A DNA stretch of 64,000 bases from Aphrocallistes beatrix (taxonomy: Eukaryota; Porifera; Hexactinellida; Sceptrulophora; Aphrocallistidae): contig OY725491.1 in NCBI GenBank assembly GCA_963281255.1, forward strand, positions 186,001 to 250,000, in the 5' to 3' direction. A model generated the notes under the pieces. It ran no database searches, was not told the DNA's origin, and saw only the letters and a list, made by a program, of their open reading frames with translations. A program made the position numbers and the translations under genes. Positions 55,428 through 64,000 of this stretch are shown in pieces. Positions within the stretch are counted from its first letter, which is position 1. Each line of letters starts with the position of its first letter.

Positions 55428-55593
55428 GTGTTATGTCCCTATCTTTAGTGCTGCTACATTAATTTCGACTTCGTGCATTTGCCTATATTGACGAGTCCGA
55501 TGATACGAAAGTTGAGAAAATAACCGACAAAGAAGGGTAGATACAGAAGTATTCTTAAAATAGAAACTTTATCTAATCAAATGTCAGAATATA

Positions 55594-55685
55594 TATATCC
55601 TAGCAACGCAATAGGTAGTTAGGAATGTCTAATCATACGCGGGAGTACAAGTAGGGATGAGTGCCCTCACCATCCAGTTCAATGT
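55594..55685 (+). pseudogene. Broken copy of Ras-like exon 1 and its leader
   Basis: ATATCCTAGCAACGCAATAG, GGAATGTCTAATCATACGCG, GGAGTACAAG and then GAGTGCCCTCACCATCCAGT follow the leader and exon 1 at 52060-52160. An internal deletion removes the VVVGGGG portion of the P-loop coding sequence, and the copy stops after the CAGTTCA of QF. Non-functional. Confidence 0.75.
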
Positions 55686-55697
55686 CCTTTCTTAAAA

Positions 55698-55849
55698 AAC
55701 GATTCTAACTTGTGGCAATCTACTCAAAAAATAATTCTAACTTGTGACAGTCGACTCTAAAACGATTCTAACTTGTGACAATCGAGTTAAAAATAATTCA
55801 AACTTGTGACAGTCGACTCTAAAACGATTCTAACTTGTGACAACCTTAA
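55698..55849. repeat. Minisatellite, 31-bp units
   Basis: About five copies of ATTCTAACTTGTGACA plus a 15-bp partner that alternates between GTCGACTCTAAAACG and ATCGAGTTAAAAATA types, so the higher-order period is about 62 bp. No coding frame. Confidence 0.8.
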
Positions 55850-55860
55850 AATTCTAACTA

Positions 55861-56277
55861 ATGCAACGCCCCCCTCCGAAAGCACCGTTGCATCCTTGGG
55901 AGTGGCCTGAACGTCCATGGTCCCGCATCCACGTGGATTACGCTGGTCCATTTTTAGGTAAATGGTTCCTCATTGTGATAGATGCCCATTCCAAGTGGAT
56001 AGAGGTGGCCATTGTCACATCAGCCACGTCAACCAATACCATAGAGAAACTCAGAGCTATTTTTGCCATTCATGGATTACCAGAAGTAATCGCATCAGAC
56101 AACGGGACTGTTTTTACCAGTGCCGAATTCCAGAAGTTCGTTAAGAGCAATGATATCAAACATATTCGGACGGCTCCTTATCACCCTCCTTCGAATAGTC
56201 AAGCTGAGAGGATGGTGCAAATTTTCAAAGAATCCATGGGAAAGACATCTCTCGAAAGTTTGGAAACTATCATTTGA
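55861..56277 (+). pseudogene. Integrase core of a Ty3/gypsy-type retrotransposon (fragment)
   Basis: The frame encodes the DDE integrase core: first Asp in RIHVDYAGPF, second Asp in VIASDNGTVF, and Glu in SQAERMVQ with the usual spacing. It is the conserved part of a Ty3-type Pol; the upstream zinc-binding domain, reverse transcriptase and LTRs are absent. The frame is cut at about 56274 by a CTAGG-family repeat (reverse). No stop occurs within the fragment, so the loss is fairly recent. Confidence 0.85.
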
Positions 56278-56390
56278 CACCTACATGCCAATTTTCGTAT
56301 CTCTACGACTTGCCAATTCTTCAATCAATTCGGACAAACAAACAAACAAACAAAAAATCCTAGCATTTTAATATATAAGATACAGAGCAG
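56276..56390 (-). repeat. CTAGG-family Helitron-like repeat, 5' fragment (reverse)
   Basis: Reverse complement reads TATATTAAAATGCTAGGA, a GTTTGTTTG tract and GATTGAAGAATTGGCAAGTC, up to GGCATGTAGGTGTCAAATG. Confidence 0.55.
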
Positions 56391-56637
56391 AGCTGTTATA
56401 GAACATGGCCAGAATAACTCAGTAATGCTAATTAAGTATATTTTCCCTTAAACTCTGGATTTATACCATTTTAAACCACAAATTAGACTTGGAGTCAATT
56501 CTATTTATAGAAAGGACCTGCGTTTATATGGCTTCCCCGCCCAAATGATTCGACTGGAAATGAGTTAGCAAAATCCCTAGTCCAATTGGGAGTATTAACT
56601 GTTCGCAGTTTACAATACAAGTGAAGTACACTCTAAC

Positions 56638-57170
56638 TTCTAAACTGGATTCTTGAATAGCACTGCATTGCTGGACTCTAGGATTGCTACCATTGCATGT
56701 GAGACGATGTCAAAAAGTTGGTAGCTCATCACTCCCATCAGTTCACTGCAAATGTCCAACACAAAATCAAAACTCTGTGGAATCATGTCGCAGTCCAGTG
56801 ACGTCATATTCCTGTTCTTGAATTGGAGAATTGAGAAATCTTTGATATCCAAATCTTTAAAGTAAGCGTGCATTTTGACAGCTCTAGGTGTGAAACCATC
56901 TCGCAGATCTCTCACAGTAGACATGAACGTGTCATCAATGTCCCCGTGTGTCAAACAGCTGTCTTTCACGCTATTTTTAGACTTCTTTCGATAGTTTTCA
57001 AGACCTTTCCAAAACTGGTCGATCAGATCTATGGTTAGAGGGTCGTGCTTTTTGTCTAAGCTGGCCAACTCAGCTGTTAAGAGATGCCTGAATAAACTGT
57101 CATTAGCTTCTAGCACTCGTGACTGCTTTCCAATGTGTGGGAATATTGATATCTCACTTGAAAATCTGAT
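56638..57170 (-). CDS. Terminal exon of unidentified protein, faintly P450-like (copy 2)
   Basis: Almost identical to 15205-15737, with a handful of amino acid differences (for example GLENYRKKSKNSVKDS here against GLENHRKKSKNGVKDS, and YFKDLDIKDF against YFRDLDSKDF). It is open from a possible acceptor to TAA with no ATG of its own. The differences do not break the frame, which is compatible with either constraint or recency. No upstream exon was found between here and the integrase remnant. Confidence 0.35.
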
Positions 57171-58865
57171 TTCTAAACGTGAAAATTAATTCTATTTTAA
57201 GGACAAACAACATATTTTTTGCTCTGGTGCAGCAATATAAATTCGAATAGAAAACAAAAGGGAAAATGATTTACACATTTCCTCATAGGTATCTTAAATT
57301 AGAAAATGTTACTAAATATACTGTATTCTAACTATAAATGAAACTTATCCGTCTATCATCGCTGATAATATTGTTAATGTAAGATCGTTGATAATCATCA
57401 GTGAGGTTTGAGGGTTTTAAGATAATTCAATAGATTAAATATACTAAGATGGTCAGGTGTCGCATTGCAGTGCACACATGCCAACCTGAGCCATGATGAA
57501 AGCAGGACAGAACTTGCATTTCGCGGGACATGGCGGGACGCAATAGAAAAGTATTATGCATGGGATTTAAAAAAGCGGGACATAATGGGAACATTTAATG
57601 TAAAGGCGGGATACTCGAGGAAATTAGGGCATGCCTAATTTACGGGACGGGATAGTCCCGTAAATTAGGCACCTTGACTCGTCCCGTCCCGTAAATTAGG
57701 CATCTAGATTTTCCGGGACTGTCCCGTCCCGTAAATTAGGTATGCCCAGAAAATTAGCTCATTAGAAGAGTGAAAACAGCGACACAGTTGACACGTGTGA
57801 CAAAGTGTCCTTCCAGATCTTGTCTCCTCGGACACAGAGGGCCTCAGACCTGGGAAGGGTCCAGGAGACATCTGGCACTGGGATCAGCGGTCCATGGGGG
57901 TCGCTGGCAATTCGAGGGGAAACTTAATTTCGGGGACGGGACAGAAATAGTATTTTATCTGTCCCGTCCCGGAAATATGGCCAATTCGATATTGTTATAG
58001 ATTTGATTCTGTCTATAACTAATTTGGCATTAGTAATCTCAACTCTCGATCTCATCGTGTGTCTCACGATCTTCGCATTTATATGGGAACATTACTCATT
58101 CTTATCTCACATTTAGAACCAATGTTCTTTATTCCAAGATTAGCCAAATGCCTCACACGATTTTATCAAATTACAAATTGAGAGGCATACATTAAGTTCG
58201 ACAGTATCATTGTCCACTAATTAGTGAAGGATACAATGGATTGAATGTGGATTTCATAAAATTATGGAACAATGGAGATAATATATTGAATTTCAACTGA
58301 CACTATATACGTATAACGACCAGTCAACGACACAAAGGAACATATTATGCTTATAAATATTCTTAGCAGACAATGCGTGTATTTAACACATTTATCACGT
58401 CAGTACCCTAAGACTTTAAAGTCATTAGCTTTATATAATGCCTCTGTGAGTCATATATATTTCATTCTTTTTCTGAAACTAAATTATTCTAAGAGACTGC
58501 CCAGCATTTCAACTCAATTATAGGCACAAAAAGCTATTTTGGTGAGTTCTCTGTAATTTCTAAAAAAATCTTACCAAAAGCTGAAAATAATGGGAAAGAA
58601 GTTTGAAATTTCCAAAAAAAATTCTTTTTTTCCACCTGATCAATATGTTTCAAGCGTTTGGATCTGTTGTCATGGATCCATTCCACAGACATCCCAACCT
58701 GTAATGAACTAAATCTTGTGGTGACATGTAGCAAATCGGGAGCTATGGTAAAAGAGTGATATTATGAAGGAAAGTGGTTCTTAATCGTTACGTAACAGTG
58801 AGTAATGGTAATGTTTCCCGCCGAGTGCGTTAAGAGCTATTTAGCACGCTTAGCTTGTCGAATAA
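57171..58865. repeat. Segmental duplication downstream of the 158-codon exon (copy 2)
   Basis: Counterpart of 15740-17246 plus 18627-18780. It lacks the foldback element that interrupts copy 1. No gene is supported. Confidence 0.65.
57630..57742. mobile_element. Small MITE, GTCCCGTAAATTAGG units
   Basis: Ends GGGCATGCCTAATTTACGGG and CCCGTAAATTAGGTATGCCC, with three to four internal TCCCGTAAATTAGGCA units. Also in copy 1 (about 16160-16260) but absent at 48798 in the third copy. Confidence 0.65.
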
Positions 58866-59106
58866 TATTGTTTTGTTGTTAAATAATGCAATTTATCCGA
58901 ATAAACCGCACAAAAATTGAAAAATTAATGCGCCTTCCAATAATCCTGAGGGAAACACTGAGTAATGGTCTCATATAACACCGAAAAAAGTGGGACACAC
59001 GACGGGATCATGAGAGTTGAGAGACCTGCTGTCTGGGGTGAGTTTCTGCAAACACAAATAAGTGGAAACTAACAAAGTTCCATTTACGTAAGTATTACTT
59101 AATTGG
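58866..59106. other. Intergenic, nothing recognised
   Basis: Short spacer upstream of the transporter. A possible donor (GGGGTGAGTTTC near 59036) could pair with the acceptor at 59264 as a 5'-UTR intron. Confidence 0.3.
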
Positions 59107-59240
59107 TACCTCGTGACAATTAAAAACATCGTCTCGGTTGTCATCGCGAGGAGTTCTGCCAAGATTTCCGGCCACGGGCTCGCAAACTATTATATTCGGC
59201 CCGCGTGCAACTCTGGTTCTTATTACGAGGTTCTACTGTA
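59107..59240. mobile_element. Pogo/Tigger-like MITE fragment upstream of the transporter
   Basis: Right end TTATTACGAGGTTCTACTG-TA; left side TACCTCGTGACAATTAAAA lacks the outer CAGT. Inner GGTTGTCATCGCGAGG repeats the TIR core. Confidence 0.55.
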
Positions 59241-59274
59241 CTTATATTAATATTCTGTTTCTAGTCATAGCAGT

Positions 59275-60795
59275 ATGTACTCAATCAACTCAGATGAAAA
59301 GGTGCCGCTCCTCAATAACGGGGATGGAGAGAGAGTTAATGTGTCCAAAACATCTACTCTGATGAAGGTAGACTCCCCGGTTAAAGAAATCAATAAATCC
59401 TTCCCGCCCGAATATGAAGATACTAAAAAAGGCGGGACAAGTGCATTTGGCACGCTTTTCAATTTCGCGAAGGCCTCGGTTGGTTCTGGCTCCTTCGCTT
59501 TGCCGTGGGGGCTGGCACAGGCCGGAATAATCCTTGGTTCCATCGCGATGCTAATAATAGGCATACTGAGCCTATACACCATGATTCTAATTATAGAACT
59601 AAAGCGCGGCTGTCAGAAACTGATTCAAAGGACTGAGACAGACATTTCTGTCGCTTCAAATTCCTCTAAAAAGTCAGATATCCCAGCTGTTCCTAGCGAG
59701 TTGGATTTCTCCACCATTGGCAGTATTTGTCTCGGAAAAATAGGACGTATTTGTGTGGATTTTTCCGTCATAATCTGTAACCTAGGAGTTTGTGCGGGCT
59801 ATATGCTATTTATAGGCGCCAATCTCAGAACACCTCTCCACTGCTGGTTTAACTATCCAGACAACATCCTACTCACGTACGCCATCTTGATCCCAATCCT
59901 CATTCTGCTCACTCTCATCCCTTCCTTCCGTTTCCTCGCATACGCAGCGCTGATTGGCTGGTTGTTCCTAGCCATAGCAATGGGCACAGTCTACTATTAC
60001 GGGTTTTCTCACGGATTCAGTGGTGACATCGTACTGTTCAACATCGAGGGCTTCCCTCTATTCTACGGTGTCACTGCCTTCCTGTTCTGTGTCCACTCCA
60101 TGGTTATACCGCTTGAAAGCGAAATGGCGCGATCTACCCGTATGAACATTGTTCTATTAATAGCCTCATTCATCGTGGTAGGTGTCAACCTCCCATTCGC
60201 TATCTTTGGCTACGTCCTATTCGGTCCAGACACGGAAGGAGTCATTTTCGATAATCTCCCCAGCGGTTTGTTCAATAATATCGTGCGACTAATGCTGAGT
60301 GTAGAGTTAACGTTGACTTTCCCGATCGTCTTCAAGCCTGCTTCTCAGATATTCGAGAATTACTGGATGATGGTCACTAAAAGGTTCTGGTTGTTGAGGA
60401 TAATCGTGATTAGGCCCATCCTAGTTCTGATCAGCTGGGGAATGGCTATCGGAATTCCATTCTTCAACTTAATGGCTGCTCTCGTGGGTGGATTCGCTAC
60501 GACACTCCTGGCTTTCATTTGGCCGCCACTTTTCCATTTCGTTCTGTTACGCAAGGAAACGCATATAGCTCGGAATATTTTCCACATTGTTTTGTTTGTG
60601 TTTGGCGTTCTTAGCATCTTGTCAACAACTGGGACTATCATATACCAGCTGGTAGACCACCCTGATAGCTCCCACCCAAATGGTTCAAATCTGACCAATG
60701 AGACCCACTTAGCCATTGTCTGTGAGTCTATTCCGATGTATAATATAAACATGACGCATTCCAATGACAGCTTCTTGTTGTCAAGGATGTTCTGA
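59275..60795 (+). CDS. Amino acid transporter, SLC36/SLC38-type (AAAP family), 506 aa
   Basis: An intronless gene for a polytopic membrane transporter of the amino acid/auxin permease family. A soluble N-terminus of about 55 residues (MYSINSDEKVPLLNNGDGER) precedes the first membrane segment, whose FNFAKASVGSGSFALPWGLA line is the family's substrate-site helix 1. About ten further hydrophobic segments follow (for example ILGSIAMLIIGILSLYTMIL, GVTAFLFCVHSMVIPLESEM, ILVLISWGMAIGIPFFNLMA). The C-terminal tail carries several N-X-S/T sites (NGSN, NETH, NMTH), so it probably faces the lumen or outside. The length fits the family (about 450-550). The ATG lies 11 bp after a good acceptor (TTCTGTTTCTAG), so a 5'-UTR intron is likely. 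The substrate is not predictable from this. Confidence 0.88.
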   Translation: MYSINSDEKVPLLNNGDGERVNVSKTSTLMKVDSPVKEINKSFPPEYEDTKKGGTSAFGTLFNFAKASVGSGSFALPWGLAQAGIILGSIAMLIIGILSLYTMILIIELKRGCQKLIQRTETDISVASNSSKKSDIPAVPSELDFSTIGSICLGKIGRICVDFSVIICNLGVCAGYMLFIGANLRTPLHCWFNYPDNILLTYAILIPILILLTLIPSFRFLAYAALIGWLFLAIAMGTVYYYGFSHGFSGDIVLFNIEGFPLFYGVTAFLFCVHSMVIPLESEMARSTRMNIVLLIASFIVVGVNLPFAIFGYVLFGPDTEGVIFDNLPSGLFNNIVRLMLSVELTLTFPIVFKPASQIFENYWMMVTKRFWLLRIIVIRPILVLISWGMAIGIPFFNLMAALVGGFATTLLAFIWPPLFHFVLLRKETHIARNIFHIVLFVFGVLSILSTTGTIIYQLVDHPDSSHPNGSNLTNETHLAIVCESIPMYNINMTHSNDSFLLSRMF

Positions 60796-60829
60796 TGCTT
60801 TTTACCTAGAGATGGCATTTACGCTGGAA

Positions 60830-61216
60830 TGTGTTTTTATGAAATTGCCATTTTCCATCAGAGATTTTATTGTCGTTGATTAATACTGTGTAAATATAAT
60901 GCGTGATTAATGTGTTTTTTGTAAGTTGAGATACTAGGAATATTCTACTATTGTATGTTTCTATGCTTTTGATCAATTTAACCCCAAAAAAGGACAATTT
61001 TGTACGGTCGGATTGGCTTCAACCTGACCACATTTAGTCATAATCAGACCACTTCACACCTAGTTGACATGGGTAGGACAGTACTAACTTATCAAACCAA
61101 TGTGTGAAGTTGACACCTTGGCTTGGCCATATAACTTTCACATTAATACTCAGTTATATCAGAACACCTTAAAACTTTAATTCGTTTCAAATGCGATATC
61201 TTAAATTCTAATTTTC
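60830..61216. other. Convergent 3' spacer between transporter and TAF1B-like gene
   Basis: AT-rich spacer holding the 3' ends of two convergent genes. No further TAF1B-like exon is recognisable here. Confidence 0.4.
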
Positions 61217-62489
61217 TTACTGGTCTATTAATAGAACAAACTCGCTATAAATAGCTTGTACGTATCTAAAATGGAACTTACCTCTCCTGAGTATGGTCTC
61301 CAGTGTGTAGAGTTTCACCCAATCAGACCACAGATAAATATAGTCACAGTTGTCCACTCCTTCCACATACCTAACCTCCTCTTCCGTTTCCCAGATACGC
61401 TCCATTTTGTTTTCTTCCTCGCCGTCCAAACAATAAAATATTTTAAGTAAACAAACAGTCAAAATCAACAACCTCCCCTCGTTGTTTTTCTCATACTCTC
61501 TCTTTATTGTGGACAAATACATCTGTTTATCACTTCGATGGATAATTTCCAATATTTTCAACACATACTTTTTGAGACATAGAGGCAGCTGTAATTGTGT
61601 TAGGATCGCGTCTATGATTGGACCAGGAGGTATGACTATTCCAGGAACTGGGATCTTTAGGAGTTGAACCAGCTGGTAGAGATAGACGCATAGGCTGCTT
61701 GGGAGAGAATTGCCTAGAGGAGAGATATTTTTAGAAACTTAGATTCTTATTATAGGATTCTAATTTGCGGTTTTAGGAAAATGCACATATTTTACTAAAG
61801 AATAAGTTTTATGACGTCATCAAGTTGATATTATTGGAAAATGAAACCCGTATAGAATAAGTGACTTTCTTAATATCCATGGTGTGACTTTACTCTAAAT
61901 GTCTCAAGACGCAAAACTCACTGAATTCCACAGATGGACACGGCGTAACACTACGCTTGGAGTAGAATCCTCGAAAGTACGGAATTTCATCATTGCGAAT
62001 CCAGGCAGAGATCTGGAATAGGCATATACTGTCCTCAGAATAGACCCCAGCTAAATATAGGATCCCTGGTAGCAGTCTTGGTTCCATATCCTTGTGGTTC
62101 CATTTGGAACTATCTTGTTCTGTGATGTTCTGGGCTTTTAATAACCGGAACCAAATCTCCCTGCAAATATCACGAAATTTCCCTTTTCGCACCTTCCCTT
62201 CCGATTCTAACCAATCAATTTGCTCCTTCAAAAGCGCTTGCATTATAGTGCACTTTTCAAAAGTAACTTTTTGCAGATATTCAACAGTATTCGCTTTTAA
62301 GTGTGCTTTCTTCTGTCGTATCTTACGTCCCTTGTGGATTTTAACCCCAACCACATTGAAATCGTCTATTTGAAAGTCTTGTGTCTCTTGGGATTGCGTC
62401 TGACATTGGTTGCAGTAGTACAGTCCATGGTCCAGTGTGAACTCTTTGCCGCCACATTGAGTGCAACCAGGTGGGTTGGCCTTAGACAT
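61217..62489 (-). CDS. TAF1B: TAF1B-like RNA polymerase I factor, N-terminal and cyclin-fold part
   Basis: Exon 1 is 62489-61922 and exon 2 is 61713 downward. The donor is A|GTGAGT, the acceptor TCTCTCCTCTAG, and the phase matches (A + GC makes Ser). The N-terminal zinc ribbon has Cys9, Cys12, Cys26 and Cys29 (GCTQCGGKEF, YYCNQCQTQ), as in the TFIIB-like Pol I factor TAF1B/Rrn7, which recruits polymerase I to rRNA promoters in the nucleolus. WIRNDEIPYF and exon 2 (LPLCLKKYVLKILEII, YIYLWSDWVKLYTLETIL) fit the following cyclin folds. If exon 2 is read through its GTAAGT at 61281, a stop comes at 61217. If spliced, no next exon is visible. Either way the protein (about 355 residues) is shorter than the roughly 590 expected. 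Confidence 0.8.
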
Positions 62490-62598
62490 CGCACCCTATG
62501 GCTATATTTAGTAATGTAAACAAGTGGGAGGAGTGTGGTTCTCTTTGAACCAATCAAACGTTTTAGTTTGCTATGTCTTGAATATTGACAAACTTAAA

Positions 62599-62776
62599 TA
62601 CAGTCAGGATCGCTTATTGTGAACCACCAGGGGACCAAAAAATCTGTTCATAATAGAGATACTTCAAATTAAGCGAATTTGATTCAATACAAATCCTATC
62701 TAAAAAATGAAATTTGGACCAGGAGGTTAGTTCATAATAAACGAATGTTCATATTAAGCGACCCACCCTGACTGTA
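62599..62776. mobile_element. Pogo/Tigger-like MITE, 178 bp
   Basis: TA-CAGTCAGGATCGCTTATTGTG and the inverse ATTAAGCGACCCACCCTGACTG-TA, about 110 bp upstream of the TAF1B-like start codon. Confidence 0.85.
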
Positions 62777-62972
62777 CCTTTTTTCTGTAACTGATTTTCG
62801 GGAGAACTAGAAAGTGAGATTAATAAATTCAGCCCCAAATGTTAAAATATTGGCTCACTGAGTTACTACACGAATTTCGATCCTATAGTCACGACGATTT
62901 TGTGTAACTTTATGTCTTTCTGCTTACTTATATCTGTTTGAAGATTAAAATAGAACTTTTTGGACATACGTA

Positions 62973-63170
62973 CCTAATTTACGAAATGGAACGGAACCGG
63001 GAAATCTGAGTGCATAATTTACAGAACTTAATGGAACCATTCCGGGAAATCTAAGTACATAATTTACAGAACTTGATGGAACGGTTCCGGGAAATCTGAG
63101 TACATAATTTACAGAACTTGATGGAACGGTTCTGGAATTTTAAAAGCCTAATTTACGGAATATTCCGTAA
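62973..63170. repeat. Tandem repeat, about 45-bp unit, four copies
   Basis: Unit CATAATTTACAGAACTTGAT-GGAACGGTTCCGGGAAATCT-GAGTA. The first and last copies are degraded, and both edges carry CTAATTTACG, so this may be the core of a MITE of the AATTTACGGG type. Confidence 0.75.
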
Positions 63171-63179
63171 ATTATAGTC

Positions 63180-63840
63180 CAACTTTTTGCTTCAACTATC
63201 CTTATCGATGCCATATCAATATTATTGAGGAATTTCGGCTTTATTAAACACCTCATTGAGACACATTTTGTGATATATTTAATATTGTTGAGTGAGAACT
63301 CCTATATTTTGCCACTTGAAGAGAACCCTTATTATACCCTAATTAGGTGATGATGTCCTCATACTTTATAATGTCTTAATTCAACAATTGAGAGAACATT
63401 ATTGTAAATTTGGATGTTAATTCTAGCTACCAAGATATGCATAACCGTCTGGTTCCCTCCAGCATAGCAACGATCCCGAATTTTTTAAAATGTCCACACC
63501 TTTTCACACAAAAGGTGTTGAACCGTGCTTAGCCAATCAGAATCCAGGAATTTAACATTACAGTTGACTGAGTAGAATATGAAAAATGTCCAGTTACAGC
63601 GTGAAGACTAACTAACTGTGAGATCAGTGAGTTTGTTGGAACTGGAGAATAGTATAACTTCAAGCGCTTTAATTAAGACGTTTTGCAATCGTATTGACAG
63701 ATAGAAGATTAAAAACGCCGGTCGACAGACAGATAGTACAGCTGCCTATGTGATGAGAAGATGGATGGAAAATATAAACAGATTATATACGTGGAAAATA
63801 TTCATGTTCCACACAGTGGAATACTCCCATGGAACCGATG
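63180..63840. other. Intergenic, nothing recognised
   Basis: AT-rich. A GCCGGTCGACAGACAGATAG line (63718) resembles the small hairpin at 28023 and 43080. No gene. Confidence 0.35.
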
Positions 63841-63848
63841 ATGGGTAT

Positions 63849-63907
63849 TGGGGGGGGAGACCTAGGTTTGGAGACCACCCCATCTCCAAACCTAAGCCTC
63901 CCCCCAG
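63849..63907. repeat. Long G-rich/C-rich hairpin
   Basis: Left arm GGGGGGAGACCTAGGTTTGG-AGA, loop CCACCCCA, right arm TCTCCAAACCTAAGCCTCCC-CCC. Two mismatches in about 23 pairs. No poly-T tail or coding use is evident. Confidence 0.75.
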
Positions 63908-64000
63908 CATAGGCGCCGAACCCGCTAGACTCGAAGGTGGCCATAGACGCAATACAAAATTTACGGTCGAGCCCCCTGGAACCCCGAAATTGTCCTCAGA

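Noticed and set aside
55698..55849. Regularly spaced direct repeats that could look like a CRISPR array
   Set aside because: The 'spacers' are themselves repeated in an alternating pattern and the unit is only 31 bp with no gap of unique sequence; in an animal genome this is a minisatellite.
59265..59582. Minus-strand frames overlapping the amino acid transporter
   Set aside because: They lie opposite a well-supported 506-codon gene with clear membrane segments.

Overview
The window is AT-rich eukaryotic (animal) DNA. The evidence is: spliced genes with GT-AG introns, an R-Ras-like GTPase, an RNA polymerase I factor (TAF1B-like), a ribosomal protein S23 fragment, a SLC36-type amino acid transporter, and three large NACHT-LRR genes with death-fold N-termini. 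Intron-poor NLR tandem families together with dense MITE and Helitron-like repeats suggest an early-branching metazoan, most likely a sponge. That placement is inference and the window alone does not prove it.

Layout. About 1-4 kb is nested mobile-element debris: a mariner-like MITE with a second MITE inside it, a decayed MULE transposase, and a LINE reverse transcriptase fragment joined to a Tc1-like transposase fragment. About 4-46 kb is a three-fold tandem amplification. Each unit carries one single-exon NLR gene on the minus strand (4508-7885, 21841-25218, 37459-40833), a conserved 3' flank with a predicted 3'-UTR intron, and a non-coding-looking block on the 5' side (about 12.0-13.5, 33.1-34.7 and 43.1-45.3 kb). 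Many MITEs, foldback elements and Helentron-like repeats have since inserted, so the units now differ in length.

A second duplicated segment carries a 158-codon P450-like terminal exon and occurs at 15.1-18.8 and 56.4-58.9 kb. A third, partial copy at 48.3-48.9 kb has that exon replaced by a GC-rich, frameshifted 1.3-kb island (47.0-48.3 kb) unlike anything around it. About 52-55 kb holds a four-exon R-Ras-like gene whose introns are loaded with transposons, followed by a broken copy of its first exon, a minisatellite and a Ty3-type integrase remnant. About 59-62.5 kb is the most ordinary genic stretch: an intronless amino acid transporter (plus strand) and a two-exon TAF1B-like gene (minus strand). 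The last 1.5 kb has a 45-bp tandem repeat and a long G-rich/C-rich hairpin.

Functionally, the coherent system is the NLR cluster: death-fold signalling domains, a NACHT ATPase and LRRs, which are the parts of an intracellular innate sensor. The NTPase core is nearly invariant among the copies, while the LRR concave-face positions differ. The mobile-element content is also informative, because several insertions have an unoccupied paralogous site elsewhere in the window, which defines their ends and target-site duplications directly.
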